Origin: SZUA-152 sp964401355
Lineage (GTDB): Bacteria; Pseudomonadota; Gammaproteobacteria; SZUA-152
Assembly (NCBI GenBank): GCA_964401355.1
Contig: CAYNYJ010000002.1
Span: 1 to 64,000, forward strand
Direction of reading: 5' to 3'
Length of the DNA: 64,000 nucleotides
A program made the translations under genes and the position numbers. The notes under the pieces were generated by a model that was given only the letters and a program-made list of their open reading frames with translations, did not search any database and was not told where the DNA came from. This document shows, piece after piece, positions 16,414 to 25,609 of this stretch. Position 1 is the stretch's first letter, and every line of letters begins with the position of its first letter.

Positions 16414-17139
16414 TTATTGAGATGCCTGCTTTTTAATAGCGATCACGCGGGGGTCATCGTGTTGCAGGCGTACGGTCTTTGAGGCCCCACTATTCCCTGT
16501 TAGATAAGGTGCGGCGGCAGCAGCCATTATCGGGATGACGCTGCGTAGGTCGTTGCTGGCACTGGTGCTGTTCATCAGGGTTTTCCAGAGAATGGTGGGT
16601 TGCTCTTTTTCAGTACCATGGTGGTCGATTTTATAAGCTTCGAGCGCCGCGGAGCTGGTGTATAAAGTATAACTGCGGCTTTCTATTGCGGTGCCGAGGT
16701 ACTGGGTTCGCAGGGGTACATATAAGGTGCCGCGTGTAGTCGTGGTGACGCCAGAAGAATCTGTTTGGGTTTCGGTGAAGGTGATGGTGTTGCCGCCGAA
16801 GGTTTCATAAATGGGATGGGCGAAGGTATGAATACCTGAACGGCCATCGGAGACGGTATAACGGAAGAAAATCTCAATGTCTGCAAGTTCCCGTGAGGCG
16901 ACGCGCTGGTATCCCTTTTGTGCTAGCAACGGGATGAAATAGGCGCTGAATTCACGGAAAAACAGGTCATTTTCCTGGCCTTCGGCGTTGCCATTGAGTA
17001 GCACATAACGAGAAGAAGCGGTGGTGATTTCCGTATCGGCGATGGCGCTGACCTGCACGATCAGGCGCGAGGCACAGCCAAATAAACTGAACATTAATCC
17101 GATGAGAGTCAGCGTGAGCAGTAAAGGTCGGGTGTTCAT
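16414..17139 (-). CDS. Lipoprotein of unknown function
   Basis: The 241-residue protein has a lipobox (MFSLFGC, Cys22) and a mature domain with mixed strands such as ASSRYVLLNGN, GYQRVASRELADIEIFFRYTV and LYVPLRTQYLG. The YQRV..RELADIEIFF block resembles the small periplasmic lipoprotein domain of the DUF4136 type, but I am not certain. The start at ATG 17139 gives a clean signal peptide; an upstream in-frame GTG/TTG would only lengthen it. It stands alone, back to back with the RND operon, and its 3' end touches a hairpin element. Confidence 0.65.
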   Translation of the reverse strand: MNTRPLLLTLTLIGLMFSLFGCASRLIVQVSAIADTEITTASSRYVLLNGNAEGQENDLFFREFSAYFIPLLAQKGYQRVASRELADIEIFFRYTVSDGRSGIHTFAHPIYETFGGNTITFTETQTDSSGVTTTTRGTLYVPLRTQYLGTAIESRSYTLYTSSAALEAYKIDHHGTEKEQPTILWKTLMNSTSASNDLRSVIPIMAAAAAPYLTGNSGASKTVRLQHDDPRVIAIKKQASQ

Positions 17140-17329
17140 GGCAATACGCCTTGCGTTCAAATGGATGTCTTTAGTATAAGCTGTGAGCCGCAATAGCCCA
17201 ATTTCTATGTTGTATTCTAAATATTAGAATTTGCTTATATTTGGAATGCTGCTATGCTTTCGATTCCCGTTTTTTGGCTCACGTCGCCAGCGACGGGTGT
17301 ATCCGTATCCATTGACCAGGAACAGCTTT

Positions 17330-18421
17330 ATGTTTGAAAACCATTTGATTTTTATGCGTCGCGATTGGCATCAAGCCATCCCAGGCTTGGCCTTGTTTAT
17401 GGGGCTGGTGATTTCGGCCAGTGGTTTTGCTGAAGCATCATTGGCGGTTGCGGACGTTGAAAAACGGCTGTTACCAAAGGTGTATGTGGCCGACGCAGTG
17501 ATCGAGGCGGTGCATCAAGCGACCTTGGCAGCGGAGACCACTGGGCGTATCAAAAATATCTTTTTTGATGTGGATGACGTGGTGGTCAAGGGCGCCATGC
17601 TGCTGCGCTTCACTGATAAGGAACAGCAGGCAGATCTGGCACGTGCCGAGGCTCGACTGAAAGAAACCGCTGCACGTTTGCAGCAGGCCGAGGCCGAGCA
17701 TATTCGGATTCAGTCGGTGTTTGCGAAAAAGCTGGTGGCAAAATCGGCCGTGGATAATACCCGCGCGGACGTCAAGGCTGCGCGTCAGCGCGTCAAGGCG
17801 GCCGAGGCAGCGCATAAAAAGGCCGCTGAGCAACTGGAATATACCGTGGTGCGGGCACCTTACGCCGGCATCGTGGTGAAACGTCACGTCAATGTCGGCG
17901 AACGGGTGCGCCCAGGCACGCCGCTGATGACGGGCTTTTCGCTGGCAAAGTTACGCGCTACGGCGAGTGTGCCGCAAACGCTGGTGGAAGCGGTGCGTCA
18001 TTACAGTGAAGTGAGTATCGCGACGGGGGCAGCGGATATTGTTGTGGTGAGTAGCACGGACATTATCGTGTATCCCTACGCCGATGCCAAAACGCACGAT
18101 TTTACCGTGCGCACGGAACTGGCTTCTGTGCCTACTGGCTTTTATCCCGGCATGTTCGTCAAGGCGCGATTTGTGGTTGGACAGATGTCGCGGTTGTTGG
18201 TGCCGGTGGCGGCGGTAGTACATCGCAGTGAAGTGACGGCCGTTTATGTGGTGGACAAACAGGGCCGCGTGGGATTTCGTGCGGTGCGTGTGGGGAGTGT
18301 CATTCAAGATTCCGTGGGTGATTTCATTGAAGTGCTGGCCGGGTTAAGGATGGGGGAGCAGGTAGCACTTGACCCCGTTAAAGCCGGTGTGGTGTTGAAG
18401 TCGCAGCGTGCCCCAAAATAA
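17330..18421 (+). CDS. RND efflux periplasmic adaptor (membrane fusion protein)
   Basis: The protein of 363 residues has an N-terminal hydrophobic signal (about residues 17-37), a biotinyl-lipoyl-like domain (TLAAETTGRIKNIFFDVDDVVVKGAMLLRF), a long coiled-coil hairpin (roughly residues 95-165, rich in Ala, Lys, Glu and Gln), the return lipoyl half (YTVVRAPYAGIVVKRHVNVGERV) and a beta-barrel region ending PVAAVVHRSEVTAVYVV. It links the RND permease to an outer membrane channel. The permease gene starts directly after its stop, so the two form an operon; no TolC-type gene is next to them. Confidence 0.88.
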   Translation: MFENHLIFMRRDWHQAIPGLALFMGLVISASGFAEASLAVADVEKRLLPKVYVADAVIEAVHQATLAAETTGRIKNIFFDVDDVVVKGAMLLRFTDKEQQADLARAEARLKETAARLQQAEAEHIRIQSVFAKKLVAKSAVDNTRADVKAARQRVKAAEAAHKKAAEQLEYTVVRAPYAGIVVKRHVNVGERVRPGTPLMTGFSLAKLRATASVPQTLVEAVRHYSEVSIATGAADIVVVSSTDIIVYPYADAKTHDFTVRTELASVPTGFYPGMFVKARFVVGQMSRLLVPVAAVVHRSEVTAVYVVDKQGRVGFRAVRVGSVIQDSVGDFIEVLAGLRMGEQVALDPVKAGVVLKSQRAPK

Positions 18422-18422
18422 T

Positions 18423-21400
18423 ATGAATACAAAAATGGGTATCTCTGGGCGTATTGCCAAAACATTTTTAGAATCCGAAATCACGCCGCTGTTGGCGTTG
18501 ATTGGTTTGTTGTTGGGTGTGTTTGCGGTGCTGGTGACGCCACGCGAAGAAGAGCCGCAGATTAATGTGACCTTCGCCAATGTGTTCGTTGCCTTTCCCG
18601 GTGCCAGTGCACAAGAAGTCGAGCAGTTGGTGAGCAGTCCTGCGGAACAAATTTTGTCGGAAATTTCCGGGGTGGAACACGTTTATTCGGTGTCGCGGCC
18701 AGGGCAATCGATGCTGACCGTGCAGTTTGAAGTGGGCGAAGACCGCACCCAGGCCATCGTGCGTCTTTATAACGCCATTTATTCTAACCAGGATTGGTTG
18801 CCCAAAAATCTGGGTGTGGGTCAACCCATAATTAAACCCAAAGGCATTGACGATGTGCCCATCGTGACGTTAACGCTGTGGGATAAAAATGAATCCATCG
18901 GTGCCTACGAACTGCAACAGGTGGCGCAGGCCATTGAAGTAGAGCTGAAGCGGGTACCGGGCACACGCGACATTTATACCATCGGTGGTGCCGACAAAGT
19001 CGTCAAGGTGATGCCGGATGCGGCCCGCCTGGCAGGTTATGGCATCGCGTTGAATGATTTGCGTCGCGCCTTGCAGCAGGCCAATCAATCGCTACAGGCT
19101 GGGCAGTTGGTGGTCGACAACACTGAAATTCCGGTGCAGGCCGGACAGTTCCTGGCTACTGCCGGTGAGGTGGCGGATTTGGTGGTGGGAGTGAATGCGG
19201 GTCGGCCGGTGCGATTGTCCGATGTGGCCACGGTGCGTTACGGGGCCGACCAGCCGCACAGCTATGTCTGGTTAGGCGTGGGTGGCAGTGAATATCCAGC
19301 GGTGACTATTGCCATTGCTAAAAAGGCTGGGGTGAATGCGGTGGATGTCGCCGATCAGGTTATCCAGCGTTTTGAACAATTGAAAGGCACGTTCATTCCC
19401 GACGGTATTCAGGCCATGGTGACGCGTAACTACGGTGCCACGGCCGATGAAAAGGCCAAAAAGCTCATCGGAAAACTGGCTTTTGCCACTGCGTTTGTGG
19501 TGCTGTTGGTGTTGTTTGCGCTAGGCCTGCGTGAGGCCTTTATCGTCGGCACGGCGGTGGTGATTACCCTCGCGGCTACTTTGTTTGCCTCCTGGGCCTG
19601 GGGTTTTACCATTAACCGGGTGTCGTTGTTTGCACTGATTTTCTCCATCGGCATTTTGGTGGATGATGCGATAGTGGTGGTGGAAAATATTCATCGCCAC
19701 ATGCGACTGGGGAACAAAGATTTGCGTGAAGCGATTCCGCTGGCGGTGGATGAGGTGGGCAGCCCCACCATACTCGCCACCTTTGCGGTGATCGCCGCGT
19801 TATTGCCGATGGCCTTTGTGGGCGGACTAATGGGCCCGTACATGGGGCCGATTCCGATTAACGCGAGCATGGGCATGTTGATCTCCTTGGCGGTGGCTTT
19901 TGTGGTGACGCCGTGGATGGCCTACAAATTTTTGCGGCGTGAAGCCGAGGGCGACGTGCATTTTCCGGTCGCAGCCGACGCCGAGGATGGCAAATTGTTT
20001 GCCCTGTTTCAGCGTTACATGGGGCCGATGTTGCGCGGTGCCGAGGGTCGCGGACGTCGCTGGTCATTACTCGGTGCGATTCTGGCCTTGATTGCATTTT
20101 CGGTGGCCCTGCCGATGGCCAAGATGGTAGTGCTAAAAATGCTGCCCTTCGACAATAAATCGGAATTTCAGGTGGTGGTAGACATGCCGGAAGGCAGTAG
20201 CGTCGAGCAGACCGCGCGCGTGTTGCGGGAGATTGGCGCGTATCTGTTGAGTGTGCCCGAGGTGGAAAATTATCAGGCCTATGCAGGCACTGCGGCGCCG
20301 ATCAATTTTAACGGTTTGCTGCGCCAGTATTATTTGCGCAGTGCGGCGAATATGGGAGATGTACAGGTCAACCTGGTGCCCAAAGAGGCGCGCGATCGCA
20401 AGAGCCACGACATCGCCGCAGCGGTGCGCGGGCCGCTGGCTGAAATGGGGAAACGCTTCGGGGCTAGCGTTAAGGTGGTGGAAGTTCCGCCCGGCCCGCC
20501 AGTGCAGGCGCCGTTAGTCGCCGAAATTTACGGCATCGATTATGCCGGTCAGCGCGCCATCGCCAAACAGGTGCGTGCGGTGTTTGACGCCACGCCGGAC
20601 GTGGTGGGCGTGGATGACAGCGTCGAGTCGCAGGCACCGAGATTGTTGATCCAGGTTGATCGCACCAAAGCCGCGCTGTGGGGGGTGTCGCAGCAGACTA
20701 TTGTGATGGCGATTGCCACGCTGTTGGGCGGTGAAGATGTCGGTTATCTGCACGGCGCACAGGTGAAATATCCGGTGCCGATTCGCATTGCCTTTCCGGT
20801 CGCGGATCAAGCGGTAATCGAATCAGTATTGGCGCTGAAATTGCGCGCAGACAGGGGTGAAAACAACGGTGCCCTGGTGTCCATGTCTGAGCTGGTGAGC
20901 GTGCAGCGCAGCACACGTGAACAGGCGATTTATCACAAGGATTTGTTGCCGGTGGTGTATGTGACCGGCGATTTGGCGGGGAAGCTGGACAGTCCCCTGT
21001 ACGGTATGTTTGATATTGCCGCATGGCTTTCCACGCAGATTGAAACGCTGGAGCAGTATTTCTTCAGCCCCCCCGAAACTCCGTATCAATACAGCCTGAA
21101 ATGGGACGGTGAATGGCAGATTACCTTTGAAACCTTCCGCGACATGGGCATTGCCTACGGCGTGGGCATCTTGCTGATCTATCTGTTAGTGGTCGCCCAG
21201 TTTCGTTCGTATTTGGTACCGCTGATTATTATGGCGCCGATCCCGCTCACCATCATTGGGGTGATGCCGGGCCATGCCCTGTTGGGCGAACAATATACGG
21301 CGACTTCGATGATCGGCATGATCGCCCTGGCGGGTATCATTGTGCGTAACTCCATATTGCTGGTCGATTTTGTGCAGCAGCAGGTGGCCGAGGGTGTGGC

Positions 21401-21653
21401 TCTGGAAACGGCGGTGCTGCGTGCCGGGTCGGTGCGTGCCAAACCCATCGTATTGACCGGGCTGGCCGCCATGCTCGGGGCGCTATTTATTATTGATGAC
21501 CCGATTTTTAGCGGTTTGGCAATTTCGCTGATCTTCGGCATTCTGGTGTCCACGGTGCTGACGTTGGTGGTGATTCCGGTGATGTACTACGCCTTTCATT
21601 ACAACCGACAGGACAAACAGTCTACTGCGAAGCAAGCCGAGTTTGTGTCTTAA
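18423..21653 (+). CDS. RND-family efflux permease
   Basis: The permease has about 1076 residues, the usual length, with a duplicated layout: TM1 (about residues 20-40), large periplasmic loop, TM2-6, a second TM7, a second loop, then TM8-12. Clear blocks are VFVAFPGASAQEVEQLVSSPAEQIL, GILVDDAIVVVENIHRHMRLG in TM4 with the proton-relay Asp-Asp, and AGIIVRNSILLVDFVQQ in TM10. The motif pattern fits hydrophobe/amphiphile or general RND pumps; charged heavy-metal TM4 signatures are not evident. It takes substrate from the periplasm or membrane using the proton gradient. Translation starts at ATG 18423 one base after the adaptor stop, or at an overlapping GTG 18408. Confidence 0.88.
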   Translation: MNTKMGISGRIAKTFLESEITPLLALIGLLLGVFAVLVTPREEEPQINVTFANVFVAFPGASAQEVEQLVSSPAEQILSEISGVEHVYSVSRPGQSMLTVQFEVGEDRTQAIVRLYNAIYSNQDWLPKNLGVGQPIIKPKGIDDVPIVTLTLWDKNESIGAYELQQVAQAIEVELKRVPGTRDIYTIGGADKVVKVMPDAARLAGYGIALNDLRRALQQANQSLQAGQLVVDNTEIPVQAGQFLATAGEVADLVVGVNAGRPVRLSDVATVRYGADQPHSYVWLGVGGSEYPAVTIAIAKKAGVNAVDVADQVIQRFEQLKGTFIPDGIQAMVTRNYGATADEKAKKLIGKLAFATAFVVLLVLFALGLREAFIVGTAVVITLAATLFASWAWGFTINRVSLFALIFSIGILVDDAIVVVENIHRHMRLGNKDLREAIPLAVDEVGSPTILATFAVIAALLPMAFVGGLMGPYMGPIPINASMGMLISLAVAFVVTPWMAYKFLRREAEGDVHFPVAADAEDGKLFALFQRYMGPMLRGAEGRGRRWSLLGAILALIAFSVALPMAKMVVLKMLPFDNKSEFQVVVDMPEGSSVEQTARVLREIGAYLLSVPEVENYQAYAGTAAPINFNGLLRQYYLRSAANMGDVQVNLVPKEARDRKSHDIAAAVRGPLAEMGKRFGASVKVVEVPPGPPVQAPLVAEIYGIDYAGQRAIAKQVRAVFDATPDVVGVDDSVESQAPRLLIQVDRTKAALWGVSQQTIVMAIATLLGGEDVGYLHGAQVKYPVPIRIAFPVADQAVIESVLALKLRADRGENNGALVSMSELVSVQRSTREQAIYHKDLLPVVYVTGDLAGKLDSPLYGMFDIAAWLSTQIETLEQYFFSPPETPYQYSLKWDGEWQITFETFRDMGIAYGVGILLIYLLVVAQFRSYLVPLIIMAPIPLTIIGVMPGHALLGEQYTATSMIGMIALAGIIVRNSILLVDFVQQQVAEGVALETAVLRAGSVRAKPIVLTGLAAMLGALFIIDDPIFSGLAISLIFGILVSTVLTLVVIPVMYYAFHYNRQDKQSTAKQAEFVS

Positions 21654-21719
21654 GTTATCCCTCCACAGAGATATCGCGGTCGTTGATAAAAGATGTGAAT
21701 ATTTGTATTACTTCAATTG

Positions 21720-21740
21720 ATTGCTACTATCTGTAGCAAT
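21720..21740. promoter_or_regulatory. Interrupted dyad, likely LysR-type operator
   Basis: Arms ATTGCTAC and GTAGCAAT pair perfectly around a 5-base spacer, 31 bases before the ATG of the LysR gene. LysR-type regulators bind interrupted dyads of this size and usually repress their own gene, so autoregulation is the simplest reading. Confidence 0.5.
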
Positions 21741-21771
21741 CTCACACGCAGTATGGAGTAATAAAACGACT

Positions 21772-22683
21772 ATGGCTGATCGCAGATTACAGGTATTTCA
21801 CAGCGTCGCGCGCTTGTTGAGCTTTACCAAAGCCGCCGAATCGCTGCATATGACTCAACCTGCCGTCACCTTTCAAGTGCGTCAGCTGGAAGAGCATTTC
21901 AACACCCGCCTATTTGATCGCACCCACAACAAGATCAGCCTCACTGAGGCGGGGGAATGCGTGTATGCCCGTGCCGAGAAGATCTTCGAGATCTACGATG
22001 ATTTGGAAAACAGTGTGCGCGCCCTCACCGGCGAGATCAGTGGGGTATTGATCCTGGGTGCCAGTACCACCATCGCCGAATACATGTTGCCGGCCCTGTT
22101 GGGCGATTTCAAAGAAAAGTACCCCGACGTCAACATTCGCCTCAAGGTGTCCAATACCGAAGGTATCGTCACCATGGTGGAAAATAATGTGATTGATCTG
22201 GGCGTGGTGGAGGCTCCAGTCACCAATAAAAATCTGGCTGTGGAAGCCTGTCGTACCGACCGTTTGGTCGCTATTACTCCGCCCGGCCATGACCTGGCGA
22301 AGGCCGGTAAAATTCCGGTGCGGGCCATCGCCGATTATCCTTTCATCTTGCGTGAAGAGGGTTCCGGTACTCGTGAAGTGATTGTCGATTATCTTAAAGA
22401 AGCCGGTGTCGATCCGGCCTCACTCAATGTGATTATGGAATTGGGTAGCCTGGAGGCGCTGAAGGGAGCGGTCGAGGCTGGCATCGGTATCAGCATTATT
22501 TCCCGGGCAACGTTGATAAAGGAAATTAAACTGGGTTCTCTGGAAGTTATAGAGCTGGATCCACCCCTGGAGCGGCCGTTTTCTTTTGTCCACCAGAAAC
22601 ACAAATTCCGTCAACGTGCCATGGATGAGTTACTGGAATTTGCGCGTAAATATTGTGAGACTCATCAAGGCATTGAAGAATAG
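21772..22683 (+). CDS. LysR-family transcriptional regulator
   Basis: The 303-residue protein has the winged helix-turn-helix at the N terminus (FHSVARLLSFTKAAESLHMTQPAVTFQVRQLEEHFNTRLFDR) and a two-lobed periplasmic-binding-like effector domain (ISGVLILGASTTIAEYMLPALLGDFKEKYPDVNI, IAITPPGHDLA-like strand, FILREEGSGTREVI). The effector domain resembles the CysB/YeiE-like branch that senses small anions or amino-acid precursors. It follows the RND operon on the same strand after 118 bases but has its own upstream dyad, so control of the pump is possible, not shown. Confidence 0.88.
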   Translation: MADRRLQVFHSVARLLSFTKAAESLHMTQPAVTFQVRQLEEHFNTRLFDRTHNKISLTEAGECVYARAEKIFEIYDDLENSVRALTGEISGVLILGASTTIAEYMLPALLGDFKEKYPDVNIRLKVSNTEGIVTMVENNVIDLGVVEAPVTNKNLAVEACRTDRLVAITPPGHDLAKAGKIPVRAIADYPFILREEGSGTREVIVDYLKEAGVDPASLNVIMELGSLEALKGAVEAGIGISIISRATLIKEIKLGSLEVIELDPPLERPFSFVHQKHKFRQRAMDELLEFARKYCETHQGIEE

Positions 22684-22757
22684 ACCTGCCACGGTTTTTA
22701 TGAAAAAATCAGTGAGTCACTATTGGTGTGTATAATGGCTGCCTGCGATAACCACCA

Positions 22758-23153
22758 ATGAATTCCGCTGAAAAAAAGATTCTTGCAGTATTCAGAAAGC
22801 TGCCAACGGCCGAGCGTGAGACTTTACAGGCTTTTGCCGAATTTTTGACTGCGCGCCCCAATGAGCGAATACCAGAAATTATCCCTGAACCCCAGCTCAT
22901 TCCTCGCGGGGAAAAAGAAAGTGTAGTGGCTGGCATCAAGCGACTTACGGCCAGTTACCCCATGTTAGATGATCCGCGGTTATTGAATGAAACCTCCGCC
23001 TTGATGACCCAGCATGTGATGCAGGGCAAGGACCTCAACGAGGTGATTGACGAGCTGGAATTACTGTTTGCCCGGTTTTATCAGGAATTGCTTGATGAGC
23101 AGGTCGAGGTCGCTACTGGGCAGGGGAAAGACCTCAATGGACAGGCCTCGTAA
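22758..23153 (+). CDS. Conserved small protein of unknown function
   Basis: The 131-residue protein is acidic, mostly helical and without signal or membrane span. I do not recognise the family. Visible blocks are ILAVFRKLPTAERETLQAFAEFLTAR at the N terminus, a proline-rich link (PEIIPEPQLIPRGE) and a C-terminal helix pair QGKDLNEVIDELELLFARFYQELL. It lies between the LysR gene and the groESL promoter in the same direction. Codon use is like its neighbours. It is probably a real gene because of length, composition and the lack of any competing frame. Confidence 0.65.
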   Translation: MNSAEKKILAVFRKLPTAERETLQAFAEFLTARPNERIPEIIPEPQLIPRGEKESVVAGIKRLTASYPMLDDPRLLNETSALMTQHVMQGKDLNEVIDELELLFARFYQELLDEQVEVATGQGKDLNGQAS

Positions 23154-23257
23154 AATTTTTGCAGGAGGGCGTGACCGGTTCCGGCAGAAAAAAATTTGAT
23201 TTAAGGAAGGATTTGCCCTCTGATGATTGATATCACTTAAATATTCACTCCCCAGGC

Positions 23258-23285
23258 CTTGAATTTCTTATTTTCATCCTTATCA
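23258..23285 (+). promoter_or_regulatory. Sigma-32-like heat-shock promoter
   Basis: CTTGAA (23258-23263) is followed after 14 bases by CCTTATCA (23278-23285), close to the heat-shock consensus CTTGAA-N11-16-CCCCATNT. The CIRCE operator begins directly behind it. Confidence 0.6.
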
Positions 23286-23312
23286 TTAGCGCTCACCTAC
23301 CGCGAGTGCTAA
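23286..23312 (+). promoter_or_regulatory. CIRCE operator (HrcA binding site)
   Basis: TTAGCGCTC-N9-GAGTGCTAA differs from the CIRCE consensus TTAGCACTC-N9-GAGTGCTAA by one base. It lies 75 bases before groES. HrcA, not encoded in this window, would repress groESL here. Confidence 0.92.
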
Positions 23313-23386
23313 TCGCGATACTGTTCCCGACGCCAGAATGTGTCGCCTAAATTTAATAAAAACTATTTAATTCAAGGAGATAGTAA

Positions 23387-23677
23387 ATGAATATTCGTCC
23401 TTTGCATGATCGTGTTGTTGTCCGCCGTATGGAGGAGGAGACCACGAGTGCTGGCGGTATCGTAATTCCAGGTTCAGCTGCTGAAAAACCGGCCCAGGGT
23501 GAAGTCATTGCCGTGGGTAAAGGCAAGATTCTTGACAACGGCGATGTGCGTCCGTTGGACCTGAAAGTTGGCGATAAAGTGCTGTTCAGCAAATACGGTG
23601 GCACCGAAGTCAAAGTGAACGATGAAGAATTGCTGGTGATGCGCGAAGACGACATCACGGCAGTCATCGAAGACTAA
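23387..23677 (+). CDS. groES: Co-chaperonin GroES
   Basis: The 96-residue protein has the full GroES pattern: NIRPLHDRVVVRR, the mobile loop EETTSAGGIVIPGSAAEKPAQGEV that contacts GroEL, then ILDNGDVRPLDLKVGDKVLF and a C-terminal EDDITAVIED. It caps the GroEL ring in the cytoplasm. AAGGAG at 23373-23379 precedes the ATG. It is the first gene of the heat-shock operon under the CIRCE and sigma-32-like sites. Confidence 0.98.
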   Translation: MNIRPLHDRVVVRRMEEETTSAGGIVIPGSAAEKPAQGEVIAVGKGKILDNGDVRPLDLKVGDKVLFSKYGGTEVKVNDEELLVMREDDITAVIED

Positions 23678-23754
23678 GTCTATTCCTGACCTGTTTTGCT
23701 TAAACCATTCAGGTGCATATTCAACATATTCAATAAATACAGAGGATTACACAC

Positions 23755-25404
23755 ATGTCCGCAAAAGAAGTGAAGTTTGGCGATGACGCCCGCCACCGCA
23801 TGATTGCCGGCGTTAACATTCTGGCCAATGCCGTCAAAGTAACCTTGGGCCCCAAAGGCCGTAACGTGGTTTTAGACAAGGCCTTCGGCGCGCCCACCAT
23901 CACTAAAGACGGTGTTTCCGTGGCCAAAGAAATCGAGCTGGAAGACAAGTTCGAAAACATGGGCGCACAGATGGTCAAGGAAGTCTCTTCGCAGACCTCC
24001 GATGCGGCCGGTGACGGTACCACGACAGCCACCGTGTTGGCTCAGTCCATTCTAGCCGAAGGCATGAAGGCCGTGGCTGCCGGTATGAACCCCATGGATC
24101 TCAAGCGTGGCATCGACAAGGCCGTGGTGGCGACGGTTGCAGCCCTGAAAGACATGTCGGTTCCTTGTGAAGACGACAAGTCTATCGCCCAAGTAGGTTC
24201 GATTTCTGCCAACGCTGACGAAGCCATTGGCCGCATCATTGCCGATGCCATGGGCAAAGTGGGCAAAGAAGGCGTGATTACCGTCGAAGAAGGTACCGGT
24301 CTGGACAACGAACTGGACGTGGTGGAAGGCATGCAGTTTGATCGCGGTTACCTTTCTCCTTATTTCATCAATAATCAGGAAAGCATGAGTGTGGAACTCG
24401 AGAGCCCACTGGTGTTGGTGTACGACAAGAAAATTTCCAACATCCGTGACCTGCTGCCCATCCTCGAAGGTGTGGCCAAGGCCGGTAAGCCGTTGTTGAT
24501 CATCTCCGAAGACGTTGAAGGCGAAGCTCTGGCGACTCTGGTGGTGAACAACATGCGTGGCATCGTCAAGGTTGCTGCGGTTAAGGCACCGGGTTTTGGT
24601 GATCGCCGTAAGGCTATGCTGGAAGACCTGGCGATCCTCACGGGTGCTACCGTGATTTCTGAAGAAGTGGGCTTGTCTCTTGAGAAGGCCACGATTGATG
24701 ATCTGGGTACTGCCAAAAAGATTAGTATCACCAAAGAAAACACCACCATTATTGACGGTGCCGGTAATACAAAAGATATCGAAGCGCGCGTCGGAATGAT
24801 TCGTACCCAGATGGAAGAAGCTACTTCTGATTACGACAAAGAGAAACTGCAGGAACGTGTCGCCAAGTTGGCCGGCGGTGTTGCAGTGATCAAGGTTGGT
24901 GCTGCGACTGAAGTAGAAATGAAAGAGAAAAAAGCCCGCGTTGAAGATGCATTGCATGCTACGCGTGCTGCGGTCGAAGAAGGTGTGGTACCGGGCGGTG
25001 GTGTTGCTCTGGTACGTGCCCTGCAAACATTGGATGACCTCAAGGGTGACAACCATGACCAGGATGTTGGCATTACTTTGGCCAAACGTGCCATGGAAGA
25101 GCCATTGCGTCAGATTGTGGCAAACGCCGGTGACGAAGAATCTGTGGTACTGAACAAGGTTGCCGAAGGTAAAGGTAACTTTGGTTACAACGCTGCAACT
25201 GGCGAATACGGTGACATGGTGGAGATGGGTATTCTTGATCCCACCAAAGTGACACGCGCCGCGCTGCAAAACGCCGGTTCGGTTGCAGGCCTGATGATCA
25301 CTACCGAAGCGATGGTAGCCGATAAGCCTGAGGACGGTGGCGGTGGTGTCAGCATGCCAGCGGACATGGGTGGCATGGGTGGCGGCATGGGCGGCATGAT
25401 GTAA
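23755..25404 (+). CDS. groEL: Chaperonin GroEL
   Basis: The 549-residue GroEL is of normal length. It has VTLGPKGRNVVLDK, the ATP-site Asp in GDGTTTATVLAQ, the family signature AAVEEGVVPGGGVALVRA (about 403-420), and a Gly/Met tail ending GGMGGGMGGMM. It forms the double-ring folding chamber. It lies 77 bases after groES and ends at an intrinsic terminator. An antisense frame of over 450 codons across it is a coding shadow. Confidence 0.98.
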   Translation: MSAKEVKFGDDARHRMIAGVNILANAVKVTLGPKGRNVVLDKAFGAPTITKDGVSVAKEIELEDKFENMGAQMVKEVSSQTSDAAGDGTTTATVLAQSILAEGMKAVAAGMNPMDLKRGIDKAVVATVAALKDMSVPCEDDKSIAQVGSISANADEAIGRIIADAMGKVGKEGVITVEEGTGLDNELDVVEGMQFDRGYLSPYFINNQESMSVELESPLVLVYDKKISNIRDLLPILEGVAKAGKPLLIISEDVEGEALATLVVNNMRGIVKVAAVKAPGFGDRRKAMLEDLAILTGATVISEEVGLSLEKATIDDLGTAKKISITKENTTIIDGAGNTKDIEARVGMIRTQMEEATSDYDKEKLQERVAKLAGGVAVIKVGAATEVEMKEKKARVEDALHATRAAVEEGVVPGGGVALVRALQTLDDLKGDNHDQDVGITLAKRAMEEPLRQIVANAGDEESVVLNKVAEGKGNFGYNAATGEYGDMVEMGILDPTKVTRAALQNAGSVAGLMITTEAMVADKPEDGGGGVSMPADMGGMGGGMGGMM

Positions 25405-25460
25405 GCTGCGCTCCATCTGAGCTTGATACTGTTGTTAACGGTGAATCGTTAGCAACCATG

Positions 25461-25498
25461 AAAACCCCGTTGACGGTTTCGTCGGCGGGGTTTTTTTT
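25461..25498 (+). terminator. Intrinsic terminator of groESL
   Basis: The stem AACCCCG...CGGGGTT with a TTTCG-containing loop is followed by eight T residues, 57 bases after the groEL stop. Confidence 0.9.
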
Positions 25499-25609
25499 GT
25501 CCAGGGATGCCGCATATCCGCAGGCTGTGGGTGTTACAGAACACATGGCTGTGTAGGGGAAACGTTTGTTTTGCTAAGGCCGCTGGGCGCACTGTGGTAA
25601 TCTCGCTCG

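Noticed and set aside
24052..25416. Long antisense frame of over 450 codons opposite groEL
   Set aside because: It is the known complementary-strand shadow caused by GroEL codon bias; its His/Phe-rich translation matches no family and groEL is certain.
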